Shown piece after piece: positions 53,329 through 64,000 of a stretch of DNA of 64,000 nt. The stretch comes from Taxillus chinensis (lineage: Eukaryota; Streptophyta; Magnoliopsida; Santalales; Loranthaceae): NCBI GenBank assembly GCA_023512835.1, contig CM042088.1, forward strand, positions 44,098,771-44,162,770, given 5' to 3'. A model generated the notes under the pieces. That model made no database searches, was not told the origin of the DNA, and saw nothing but the letters and a program-made list of their open reading frames with translations. A program made the position numbers and the translations under genes. Each line of letters begins with the position of its first letter. Position 1 is the first letter of the stretch.

Positions 53329-56300
53329 GGTATATAATTAATCCCAATTCTTCTTCAGTGTCTTTTTTTTTTTTTTTTTCGTATGTATGCCTTCCGTCTG
53401 AATCCCACCTACAAAAATTGATTTAAAATGAAGAATGAAGATACATGGAGACTTTGATTAGCTTGTAATGCTCATTGCGTCTGTACTAGGTGCTTAATCC
53501 ATGAAAAGGTTGGCTGTTTTCGTTTCGTTTCTTGTTTTGGGGCGACATCAGATATAAAAGCGGGTTTCAATAATTGGGTTTGTTTTGTTTGTTGTTCATA
53601 GAATTGTCTATCTTGAGCGTTTCTGTTTGTCTTGTGTTTCAGGATTTTGAGGAGCCTGGGCTTGCTAGGTAATGTGGTCCATAGCACGTCTTTTGGTTGG
53701 TGTTGCATTGCATTGTAATTCTATCTCACATCACATAAGAGTTGAAATGGTTGGTTTTATTTATTGTTCCTAAATAATAATTTCCAGTGAAAGTAAATCT
53801 TTTGTTGTTAATTGGAGAGCCAAAACAAATTTGTTATATTTCCAAAATTTGTATTGTAATAAGACGGGCTTTTAGCGATAGCCATCAAAAATCTTTTGAG
53901 ACAGAATACCAAAGAGAAACTTAACCGAGCAAGTGAGTGCACATCTGGCGCAAGTGTTGTTACGTTTAAAACCAGATGCACCAAACGACTTTAAACACTG
54001 CATTCCCAATCCTCTCAAGAATTGTGTTGCAAAACAAGTTATGAAGCAGATAGACCCAAATTTGCTTTGTTGTGTTATTTATTTTTCTTCTGATGATGCC
54101 CACATTTTCTTAACATTTTATGCTCAGAACTGTTGTGCAAGAACAGGGAGATTCCCATGAAATTCACTGTTCAAGAGAAAGAAGTAGGGCAGCATGGAAA
54201 ATTGTTGAGGAGGTACATGACATTTAAATGCCCAGTTGTTTCTGACTGCTTTCACCATAAGATCTTTGCTTGACATAAAAGTATATGGTGTTCATGCAGT
54301 ATTTAATGCCATTTGTGGAGAAAGAACATTATTCAATTTCAAGTAGATGTAGACTTCATCAAGACAATGATCTGTACAGAGATCAGGAACAGCATAAGAT
54401 ATATATGGATGTAAATGATTGGCAATGTGGATACTGTAAAAAAGGTTTCAACCAAGAAAGATATCTTGATCAACATTTTGACGAGAGACATTACAATTTG
54501 CTGAATGTGGTATGTCACATTTGATTTGATGTTTCATTTCCTTGTCTTAACAATTTCTATGAAACTTGATATACTGAGTTTGGAAGAATAAAAGATTACT
54601 GAAAGTAAGAATAAAAGACATATTCTTTTAAAATTGATAAATTAAAGAGTTTCATTTACTTTTCCCAAATTTAGCTAGCTTTTCTACATATTGACTTTTG
54701 GGTAAAAGATTACTGTTCTTTATTTCATTTCCTAGATGTTTTCCTAACCATTACTTTTATGGTTGTTGGTTCAAGCAAGCGGGCCTGGATACCCATGATT
54801 ATTAAAAATAGAAAAAGAAGTTTTTTAATTAAAATATTTTAGCATTCGTAGAAATGTATCAAATATGTCAAGTATTAATTTAGTGGAACTTATGTGTGAC
54901 TGTCAATACAAGTATACTGAAGGTATATATTCCTAATTTTGGAGTTTGCAGGTAAAACACTATTCTTTATGGACGATTAAGTGTGTTAAGTGATTTGTGA
55001 TGACAAACTCATATCAGCTTCTTTTCGCAGAATTTTCATTTTTTTCATCTATCATTAATTCATAATTCTGATGTATAATGGAGGCAAGAATCTTGGCTTG
55101 TATTGTAATGATAACATTCAGTGGCGGACCCTGGAATCTAGGTCTGAGGGGGACACAATATGAGGATAGCATCGATGACTAGAAACTTGCCTCAAGGGCC
55201 ACTGGGTGAGAGAGAAGATGAGAGAGAGATGGAGAGCAGTTGAGGAGTACCGTGGTTTGGGACTTGTGAGACAGTATCAGTGCCTTGGTGGAAAGTGGTG
55301 GTGGTCCTCATCAGTGTTTGTGGAGTAGATGGAGACGATGGCGTGGAGGGAAGAATTAATAGATGGCGTGATGTCAGCAACTTGGCATTGCTGGTACTTG
55401 ACTCGCTGCAATCCACTGGCATGGGAAACAGTCAAGCAGGTGCCTGAGATGCACAGCGCAGCTGTGCAAGGGGAGAGTTGGATAGAAAGAGAAATTGTAG
55501 AGGAGCTTTGGTTTTCTATTTTTCTTTTTCCTTTTAAATTTGTTAACTCCACTACAAAGTGGCTGTGTTTTAAAAAGCAAAATAATTTTAGAGTGGGGGA
55601 CTATTGTTGTCTTTTCTTTAAACTTTAAGGTATACTGAAACCTATGTACTTTATTTGTAGAGTCATGGCAAGTGCTTGGCAGATTTATGTGGGGCATTGC
55701 ATTGTGACCTAGTTATAGGTTCCAAGTCCCTGACGACTAAATGCAATTCTGCTGCTGCTGCTAGGAACCGACGTTTATGTGAGGTTGCTTCCAAGTTGGT
55801 TCTTTTTTAATTAAGAAATTGGGTGTCTTCTATATCTTATTCACACCATTCCTATGCAGAGTCTTGCTGATACTTGTTTTCCTGTCAATCAAGGTTCTTC
55901 AGCTAGTCGTCTCCATGGTAGCGTTCTGTTTTGTGTCTCAGTCATATGTTTAGCAATGTCTTATCAATAATATTGCTATATTAGGTACTCATTTCTACGT
56001 TGTATGTTGATGTTATTGTATTTTGGCAGAATTCTTCTTGCACCAATTCTGCAGTGCTCATAGCTGCACCAATGGTCTAAAACCTTTCTCTAGAGGGCAC
56101 AGGGTAAAATTCTCTATCGCCTTTGGTTTATTGCAAGCATATCCTGAAATCCTCCTGCCTGCAGATCCTGAAATCCGCATCACTTCATTGATTGTAATGA
56201 AATTGATTCTATCTGAATTTAAAGATCTAGAGTGTACCTCAACTTTTCATAGATTCCAGCTTGCATAAATGTCTGGGTCGTTTTTTTCCTTCTTTTAAAT

Positions 56301-56615
56301 GCCCTTTGGTTCCTTGTTAATGATTCTTTTTCCTTATAAATAACTGTTTCATTATCTTTAACGTGCAGAAGCACACAGATATATTCTACCTTTCAATTTC
56401 CATTTTGACAATGATGCTTCTGCCATTCTTCTATCTCTTCATTTATCTATACCGAAAGTACGTATTCAATCTTTTCAACAGCTTATTTTATTCCATGCAA
56501 GTTTTCAAATGGCATGCTAAATCTTGTTTTTGTTTTGTCTTGCAGGGGATTGAGCACAGGAACACAGGATCTAAAACGCATCTCACGAGCAGGAGGTAAA
56601 AAGAAGCCCTCTTAG
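53261..56615 (+). CDS. C2H2-like zinc-finger membrane protein
   Basis: Nine exons: 53261-53329, 53643-53668, 54128-54212, 54300-54509, 55661-55783, 55860-55917, 56030-56103, 56369-56457 and 56546-56615, giving 267 residues. A hydrophobic N-terminal segment (VWIVTCIFMCFSIAVHAY) could be a signal anchor. One C2H2-type finger follows (CGYCKKGFNQERYLDQHFDERH; C-X2-C-X12-H-X4-H). A Cys-rich middle comes next, then a C-terminal membrane segment (about residues 215-244: FYLSISILTMMLLPFFYLFI) and a basic tail KRISRAGGKKKPS. It resembles Arabidopsis At5g63280, as recalled. Function is unknown. Both termini being hydrophobic suggests an endomembrane protein rather than a transcription factor. Confidence 0.85.
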
Positions 56616-57910
56616 TTGCTATAAACTCTAATGTCACTGTCCTGAATAGGTCAGTATGGAAAAAGAAATACTTGAGAAACATTCTCTAGGCACAGGGAAT
56701 TTGCTCCACTGTATAACGCTGTAGTTGCCCTTTTCACGTTTCAATTCAAAACAAATTGCTCTGCAGCTCTGCCATGCATATCTTACAACTGTAAACTAGA
56801 AGATTTCATGTCCTGGAAGTATATCTATTACTAGTGTGGTACCCCTCTTTTGCTTCCGCTATATTTCTCAGGCAATGCGATCTAGCTGATGTACTTACCA
56901 ATGGATTATGCAGACAACTCTTCTTTTTCCTCACCATCTTCTTCAATCTTCATCCACAGACATCAACACTTGAATCGCTTCACAAGCCGCCTGCTGGTTG
57001 TGAAGGCGGAAAATTAATTATTTTGCCTTTTTTTTTTTCTGCCTTCACAACCTGCTGCATGCATGTTCCATACAGTCTCTAGGCCATTATGAAAGAAGCC
57101 GAAATAATTAATTTTGTTGAAAAGATGAAAAAGCCCATGTGCTGGAAAAACCTTTCAGTTTCACCTGTGGCCAAATTTACCATGGATGAAAAAAAACCCA
57201 TGGATGAACTTGGCCGTTGCCACGCAAACGTATCAAGCTTCTTTTCGGGTTCAGCCTAGATTGAGAAATCGTAATTTTTACGGAATAAAAAATTCAAACA
57301 ATGAAAAAAGAAGAAAAAATGATGCTGGGCCTGGACCTCCAAATAAAGAGAATATCATTAAATATTTTAATTAATAACAATTATATTATAAAGAATCTAT
57401 TGATGCCGTGCCTGAACCTTCCTTCGTAATCATTTTACCAACCCTCCGACCATTGGGTAATAAAATATACAGTCTCAATATATTAATTTACAAAGACGGC
57501 GGATGGTCCTTCCCCCACAAGGAAAAAAGAAAAAGCAAATTATATATATATAATTATATATTATATATGCACCGTCTCAACGCTCGAGTCGGCAGGACAC
57601 AAATATTACATAATGGAAATGATTGCAGGAGCTGTCACCATCGTTGACACAGATTCTCTTTGCATGGCTTTTCACCAGCAACTAATTGCAAATTGAGGGT
57701 TGTTTTATCCAACACCCATTTTAGGAGAAAAAAGGAACCCATTTTAGGATTTGAAAAGAATTTTCGATGAGCCAATAAGAGAACAAAACCATGCAAAGAT
57801 CAAATCAATGCAGATGAAAAGTCACACTTCATGGTACAATTCTCAAGAATGATCATAAAGGAGAGAAGGATAATAAAGAATTAACGCAGCAGAATGGGAG
57901 TGAATTTTTA
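56616..57910. other. convergent intergenic region
   Basis: This lies between the zinc-finger and MYB genes, which converge. A short inverted match (gttgtgaaggcggaaa near 56997 and tttttctgccttcacaac near 57034) may form a hairpin. No gene is seen. Confidence 0.5.
56997..57051. repeat. short hairpin-forming inverted repeat
   Basis: The sequence gttgtgaaggcggaaaa is followed about 20 bases later by its near reverse complement (tttttctgccttcacaac). The spacing gives a stem-loop near the 3' flank of the zinc-finger gene. Role unknown. Confidence 0.5.
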
Positions 57911-59019
57911 TTACTGCAGCTTTTGTGTTTTGATCTGGTCCAAGAAGAAAAGTTCATCTTGGAGCAGATTGAAGCCATCCCATGAGAGCCAAGAGTCCAC
58001 ATTATCAACCCATTGTTGAAAAGGGTCTTCCATGATGGAAATGGATGATGATTCACCCACTGCAGGATTTAGAAAATCCCCCGCAGAAAATGATGGAGAA
58101 GGACTAGGTTGGTTTAGCCACATGGTTAAATCTATCCCTCCCAATTTTTCATCACAATTGTCCAAAAGGTCACTCGATCCCTCGAGAAGTAACAATTGAT
58201 CAACATCGCTAATTTGTTTCTCCTCCTTTGAACCCTCTGTGCTCAAGGGAAATTCTTGCTGCTGCATGGCATGACTATCGATCGATTCTGCCTTGGAGCT
58301 GTCATACTGTTGGCCTGATGCATTTGGGTTTTGAGCTGTCTCAATCATCCTCTCTTCAGTTTCACACCTTTGGTTGATGGGTAAGTGGGTCACAGGGTCC
58401 AAACCAAGGTCCTTTAGCCTCTTTTTGATTCCAGTATTCCAGTGATTCTTAATTTCATTGTCTGTGCGGCCAGGAAAATGAGCAGCTATCTTAGACCACC
58501 TGAAAAATAATAGATAATCCAAAACAAAAATCGCGTTTCCCTTAGCGTAAATCTAAAATTTTACTCAATCTGGTCATTGCCAGTCGCGAAAGAAAAGAAA
58601 TATAGAGGAAAGAAAGGGCACAGTGTTGTTTACTTGTTGCCAAGTCTTTTATGGAGTTGGATTATTTGATTCTCTTCCCACTCGGAGAGTGCCCCTCTCT
58701 TGAGGTCCGGTCTAAGATAGTTGATCCACCTCAATCTACAGCTCTTTCCACATCTCAGCAAACCTTCATGGCCTCAACCAGAGTCAATCAAGTAATTTCA
58801 AAACAAACCCAACTCAAAGGATTTTGATCAGAGCTAGAAACCACCACCCCCGGCCCCGAAAAGAAACTTATGTACGTTCACAATACCTGCAAGCTTTGGA
58901 ACCGCCCGCCAGCAATGGATGCCATTGTGGAGGATGAAGTTGGTGAGCTTGTGATCTTCTTCAGTGGTCCAAGGACCTCTTTTCAACCCGATCTTCTCGC
59001 AGCAGGGTTGCCTTCCCAT
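57911..59019 (-). CDS. R2R3-MYB transcription factor, MYB40-like
   Basis: Three exons in transcript order: 59019-58887, 58763-58634 and 58499-57911, giving 283 residues. The R2 repeat ([12 protein letters not shown] ... [20 protein letters not shown]) and R3 repeat ([25 protein letters not shown]) are complete, and introns sit at the two conserved R2R3-MYB sites. [17 protein letters not shown] and NGIHCWR..PKLAGLLRCGK resemble Arabidopsis MYB40 and, more distantly, the MYB20/43/85 group. The C-terminal half is acidic with Trp residues ([21 protein letters not shown]), a probable activation region. Target genes cannot be inferred. R3 lacks its first Trp, as is usual in plants. Confidence 0.92.
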
Positions 59020-61950
59020 GTCCAAAACACACTGGAGAAACAGACTATAGCCCTCGAGGGAGAAGAGATCGGAGACAAACCCGGTATTGGTGCAAGTGGT
59101 GAAGAATCTTTTATACACCACGCAAAGATGCTGCCAGTACATCAGTTGGCATTATAAAAACTAAAAACAAAAAACAAAAACAGGTAAATTTGCTTAATCC
59201 GGGCGGGTGATACATGATTAATGACACGAGTGCAGAGCATTTGGATGATAGCTTCAATCCTGCTAGAAAAAGGAATATGGAAGGTGGACACAGTAATATA
59301 ATATTTGCATTGGGCTGGATAATGAAAAGGCAAAAGTCTACTCTTTTCTTTTCTTTTTTAAAATTTTTATACCCCCTACTCCCCCCTCCCCACAAAAGCC
59401 AAAAGTCTACTCTTTTTCTTTCCAGGAAGGTGCATGATGAGATATAATATAAAGCATATAAAATATATTTTTTATATATTTTTATAACACTCCACAAAGT
59501 AGTGCATGATGAGCATGGTCAGAGTATTTGTAGAAGAATTTGGCGTTCTGGCCTCTTTTCTTCAGCCTTGCAAAATATTGGAAAATTGGAGGCAGCTGAT
59601 CATGCTCCTGGGCAGCATGGTCAGAGTATTTAAGGGGTCGTCAGCATCCATTGCAGCTTGGAGGGTATGGAGTATGGATCTGATTACGGCTGACAGACAC
59701 TTGGATGGAGATGTTCCCAAAAATTTCATGATTGGACTACTTCAATTCAGCCTTCCTTAAGAAACAAGTTCTTGGTTATAATAAGTTTTCAAGTAAAATA
59801 TGTAATGAAAGCGGTCGATTATGACTTATGAGGGCGTTGGTACACTTGGCACTTTCCAATTGAAGATGGATGAATGAGAGCAGTAGGTATATGTAGAAGC
59901 AAAAATGGCTATTCAGAGACTGTCGTCATTCGTATTACTATATTATTATTATTATTTATTTCTTCGTACGATTTTATTTTATGATTGATATAATAGGTTG
60001 ATAGTTATAGTTTATATATTTAATTGAAAAAACTATATATTTATATTCTACACTCTAAATTATATAAACAATGATAATATTTAAATAATAAATTAATAAA
60101 AAATATAATTATAAAACTTTTATTTTTCATTATCATTTTGAATTTAAATCAAATTAATTTTAATATTCATAAGTATTATGAATGACAATCCGACCCAGTT
60201 CGATCAAGACAAAATTTACATGTCCTGTCTTGAATTTGATCGAAAAGACAACGGGACAAGCACGAGTATGAGTAGACCTATTTTGACCTTACTTTTTTTA
60301 AAGGTTTTAAAGAAATTTAGCTTTAAATATCAATACCAAACTTATTCAAACTTATCATATTCGTTGGTTCCGATCCGATCCAAATTCATCCAAAACAGGT
60401 TTGAATTACTCACTAACTAATTTCGATCTGCGTTGTTGTCATCCTTAAATATCTGCATGTAATGCATGGTAATGGTCGTAGTGGTAAAAATGCGATTAAA
60501 TTAATAATCATCGGTTGACAAATATTTGGTGTGCATTCACTAATGGTTATAAGGTGGTAAGGAAAAACAAAAACTCTATTGAACTAATCATTTTTTAAAA
60601 ATAAATTTAATTAAATTGATAGAAATTTAAAATTTTATCAAACCGATTAAATTAGCTTTTATTTTTATTTAAATCCCAAAATGATCAAACTAACTTCAAA
60701 TCAAATAAAATAGTTTTCAATTGATATATAAATATATATCAATATTACATATAAATGTTTTATTATTATTAATGATGAAAATAAAAAGAACTTATATATA
60801 CACCTAATTAACAATTAATAACAATTGTAATGTTAAATAAAATAAATTGTTTCAAAATTTATTTTTTAATTTTAATATTATTATATTTATAGTTTCAATT
60901 TGTGAATTCTATTATTTTAAAATGTATAAAATTATTGTATTTTTTTTTAGAGAAAAGGGAAGGAGGCATTTTGCCAAGATGTTTGACTACTTCGTTGGAG
61001 CGTTACTTTTTCAAATTAAAGAGACAAAATACCAATAGATCCTCTTACCTTCAATCATTGGTGATTGTCACATCACAAAGTTTAGAAAGCCTATAATTAA
61101 CAAGGTATGTGACTACTCAAATATGCTCGCACATGAAGAATTAAGTGGTTAGTCGAAAGCTACAATGAGTACATTGACACCGTGGATGTTTTCATGTATA
61201 TTCTCATCATAATCCAAATGTAAACCACACAATAATATCATACATTAAATAAGTAAAATCAATACAACTCAAATCAAATGTCAAATGTGTCAAGTCAATA
61301 CAACTACCACTGACAATTAATAATAATCAATATAAGTTAACATATATAACAAAACAATTAGAGAAGGTCCACATATATCAACTGGAACAGTATTTGGTTA
61401 GCTCAACAATAGTACTAGTAGTTATCCCCTATCAACACTTAAAAAAGAATATCAATAAATAGAGTAAGCATGAATGCCAATAGGTGACCTATGACTATAC
61501 ACCATCATACGATCAGACCAAAACCTAGATTTACATACTCAGTATATGCATGTGCTATTGTAGTGCTATACACCATCAAACACACAAACTAGTTTAATAG
61601 ATAGCAACAACATAAAGTCATGTCAACAATGTGGGATTAGAGTGGACCACTAGGAAGCCCCTACCCTCACAATCCATCCGTGAAATAATCTGAGCAACAT
61701 ATGCCAAATTGTTAACAGTATATAAGAGCACCAGATGCCACTTACCTCCAACCTCCACATAAGCAATACATGCCAATAGTTCATGAATCCACAACCAAAT
61801 ACTAATCCAAACATATACATCAACACTCCAAAAATGCAACCATAATACAAGTAGGGTTCAAACTCTAACAAAGCCATATAGCTCAAACAATAGTAAAACG
61901 AGTTTTCTATAACATCAATAGGTGCCAAACAAGGCCCAATTAATGTTAGA
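59020..61950. other. MYB promoter and long AT-rich intergenic region
   Basis: A gcatggtcagagtattt motif occurs twice, near 59512-59528 and 59616-59631. No coding region is supported. Confidence 0.5.
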
Positions 61951-62700
61951 GTCAAAGCATCATTGATAATGTATCAATTTCTGTTTCTTTTTTGGAGACT
62001 CCCTTATCTCTTGATATAACAATAAAAAAAACTATTTTTGCCCACTTTAGCGCCAAAGCTAAATATTGTGCTCTTGTTATTAGTACTAAAAAATTCTTTG
62101 GCTTTATTAGCTCCTTGAAGCAATGAGTGTTACTCATTTGTCACTACTCTATATTTTGAGGATTGAAGTACTCTTCAAGTTGTTCTAATAATGTTTTTTA
62201 TGATGATACCATCACACATTGAAATTGATTGCTACTTTATTCGTTACCATATTAGTCAGTGACTTATCTTACTTATTAATATTTAATCAACCGAGCATAT
62301 TGTTGATTTTTTCACTATGACTTATTCTTTGGGATGTTTTCATAGACTTCTTTCTAAGTTGATTTCTCTTTCCTCCACTTTAGTTTGAGGGGGTATATTA
62401 ATATGTATACAATGAATTAAAGAATTCAAGATCAATCAAATATTATATAAAATCAATTAAAGTCATTTATATTTTTATAAATAGACTTTTGCATGATTTC
62501 ATATACACTTTTTAATACAATTGATACGTACATACATATCATTTTAATTTCACACTTGTAATAAATTTTAGAAAAAACTTCAAACACATTTGTGTTAATT
62601 AATTTTATTATTCACATTTATCACTTATAATTTTTACGTAACTTTAGCTATCACTCATTGTAATGTTTTTCCCGTATATCAATATATTATATATGTTGAT
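61950..62700 (+). mobile_element. Copia remnant: RNase H end plus 3' LTR start
   Basis: Degenerate frames on the plus strand read GDSLIS, FSAKAKYCALV, HIEIDCYFIR and EHIVDFFTMTYSLGCFHRLLSKL. These follow the order of the Copia RNase H C-terminus. A stop and a polypurine tract (tttgaggggg, about 62382-62391) follow, and then the likely LTR start (tatattaatatg). Stops and frameshifts abound. Upstream pol domains were not found in the window. Confidence 0.7.
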
Positions 62701-63548
62701 GACCTCAATGTAATTAAAATTAACTTAAATTGAACAATTACACTAAACTAACATAAATCAAGCTATTTAATTAGATGGTAAAACATCTACTTGGATTTAT
62801 ATTTTTGAAGAGCTTCTCATAGCATATATCATATCATCAGTTCATAAATGCCATCATACTAGGTAGATAGAAAACGTACCACAAAGGAATGAGGATGGAT
62901 TATTTGCTATACAATAAAATAATATTGTTTTAGAATTTTTTTTAAATATACATACCAATATAGTATTATTTTTGGAATAAAACGATGTCATTTTACGGTA
63001 TAATATTCTTAATGTTACAGTAGAATATTCTAATTCCATAAAAATAGAAAAAAAAAAAAAAAAGAAAGTCCCACGCCCTCTTGAAAGCCAATTGTTGAGG
63101 TGATGATGTTTGGTTGGTGACTATAACAAATCGAGCAAATCATGGATTAACATCCGGATGTGTCCGTAAATCATAAATGATATATTTTGTTTAAATACAT
63201 ATAATGCATGGTGGAATCGCGACACATTAAAATTCAAATCCGATTATTATTATTATTATTATTTTTACCGAATTCGGACCCGAAAGAGATCGAGGGGCAA
63301 TGGCAAAGGGACGCTACAACCGACGGCCGCATATAAACCGACAAGAACGGCGCAAAACACCAAACAACATCCACCCACCCACCCCCACCACCTCCTTCTG
63401 TCTGAAAAACATCGTCATCGAGATCGGGCCTGATCATGAATTCATTTTGTTTTATGTTTTTGGTGATGATCATGAAAGGGATGGACGGCTCGGCTTCCTC
63501 CGAGATCGTGTAGTGATTGATCTTTTTTAATTGTCACGTACGACACCA
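62701..63548. other. intergenic and promoter of the edge gene
   Basis: AT-rich DNA becomes GC-richer from about 63270, probably the 5' UTR of the next gene. A (TTA)n run lies at 63243-63264. An upstream frame at 63300-63530 (starting MAKGRYNRRP) is open, but I do not recognise it. Confidence 0.45.
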
Positions 63549-63675
63549 ATGAAGGATCGCAGGAGGCGAAACGCGGTATCGCTGGGCAGCTTTCTTTGGC
63601 GAAGCCTTTTCATTGTCTTCTTCTTCTGCCTCCTCATCGCCGGCTTCACCTTCTCCACCCTCCGCCTCTTTCGTG
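63549..63675 (+). CDS. first exon of a type II membrane protein (incomplete)
   Basis: The exon has 42 codons plus one base and ends at a GT donor. It starts MKDRRRRNAVSLG, followed by a hydrophobic stretch (SLFIVFFFCLLIAGFTF). A short basic N-terminus before one membrane anchor is typical of Golgi type II enzymes such as glycosyltransferases. The catalytic part lies beyond the window, so the family is not identified. Confidence 0.5.
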
Positions 63676-63795
63676 GTACTTCCTACACATATAATATTAA
63701 TGTTGCTCTTCACGGAAGACCATGCATATGCATATGTATCAGAACCATGTTATTAATTATATGAATTGTTATGTATATGCGTCCATCATGCAGTA

Positions 63796-63826
<31 letters not shown>

Positions 63827-64000
63827 GATATAAAAGTACTGTTGTATATATATATAAGGTTATATATAAGCATATTTCAATTATTCACTTGCCTTTTTCA
63901 ATTTTCCAACTCCTTTATTAAGTGTGGTTTTTTTTTTTGCTTCATATATATTTTCTATCTCCTCTAATTTTGTTTTAATTTATGCTATAAATTAATGTAA
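63676..64000. other. first intron of the edge gene
   Basis: This is AT-rich and includes (TA)n(CA)n microsatellites at about 63798-63826. No second exon is visible before the window ends. Confidence 0.45.

Overview
This window looks like nuclear DNA of a flowering plant, most likely a eudicot. It is AT-rich, and its genes are interrupted by GT-AG introns. The encoded proteins are plant-typical: chloroplast-targeted EF-Tu, a two-RRM chloroplast ribonucleoprotein, a PLS-class PPR protein, an RGLG-type vWA+RING ubiquitin ligase, an R2R3-MYB and a RABB1 (Rab2) GTPase. There are also Copia remnants, a tRNA-derived SINE, and MITE-like elements. I cannot name the species. Exon coordinates were built by hand from reading frames and splice signals; each assembled CDS sums to a multiple of three.

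Region 1 (1-15.8 kb) is the most complex part. An NET-domain gene without a bromodomain (4974-8831) is followed by a gene for an unrecognised basic/coiled-coil protein (10440-15789). The NET 5' exon and the 5' part of the second gene exist twice. Copy 1 (1241-4620) matches copy 2 (4624-13030), but copy 1 has lost about 4.7 kb between AAA microhomologies. This is a tandem segmental duplication with an internal deletion. As a result the intact NET gene lies downstream of an orphan promoter and first exon of gene 2, and that exon could splice to it in frame. A truncated Copia element sits in both copies of the gene 2 intron.

Region 2 (17-33 kb) holds a CP31-like chloroplast RNA-binding protein (minus), a two-exon methyltransferase-like protein (minus), an intronless PPR gene whose DYW end has decayed (plus), and a six-exon RABB1 GTPase (plus).

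Region 3 (34-46 kb) holds a small basic protein of unknown function (minus), an eleven-exon RGLG E3 ligase with a GC-AG intron (minus), a long AT-rich gap with a hAT-like MITE and a palindrome-rich foldback element, and intronless nuclear chloroplast EF-Tu (minus).

Region 4 (46-64 kb) starts with a decayed minus-strand Copia element. It is interrupted by about 1 kb of almost pure poly-A/poly-G that is probably an assembly artefact. After it come an intronless conserved protein of unknown function, a nine-exon C2H2 zinc-finger membrane protein, a MYB40-like R2R3-MYB (minus), a Copia RNase H/3' LTR remnant and, at the right edge, the first exon of a type II membrane protein.

The genes are independent transcription units, not an operon. 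Three or four of them (CP31-like RNP, PPR, EF-Tu, probably the methyltransferase) serve organelles. I did not see a wholly new multi-gene system. The most unusual structure is the rearranged duplication at the left end with its possible chimeric first exon.
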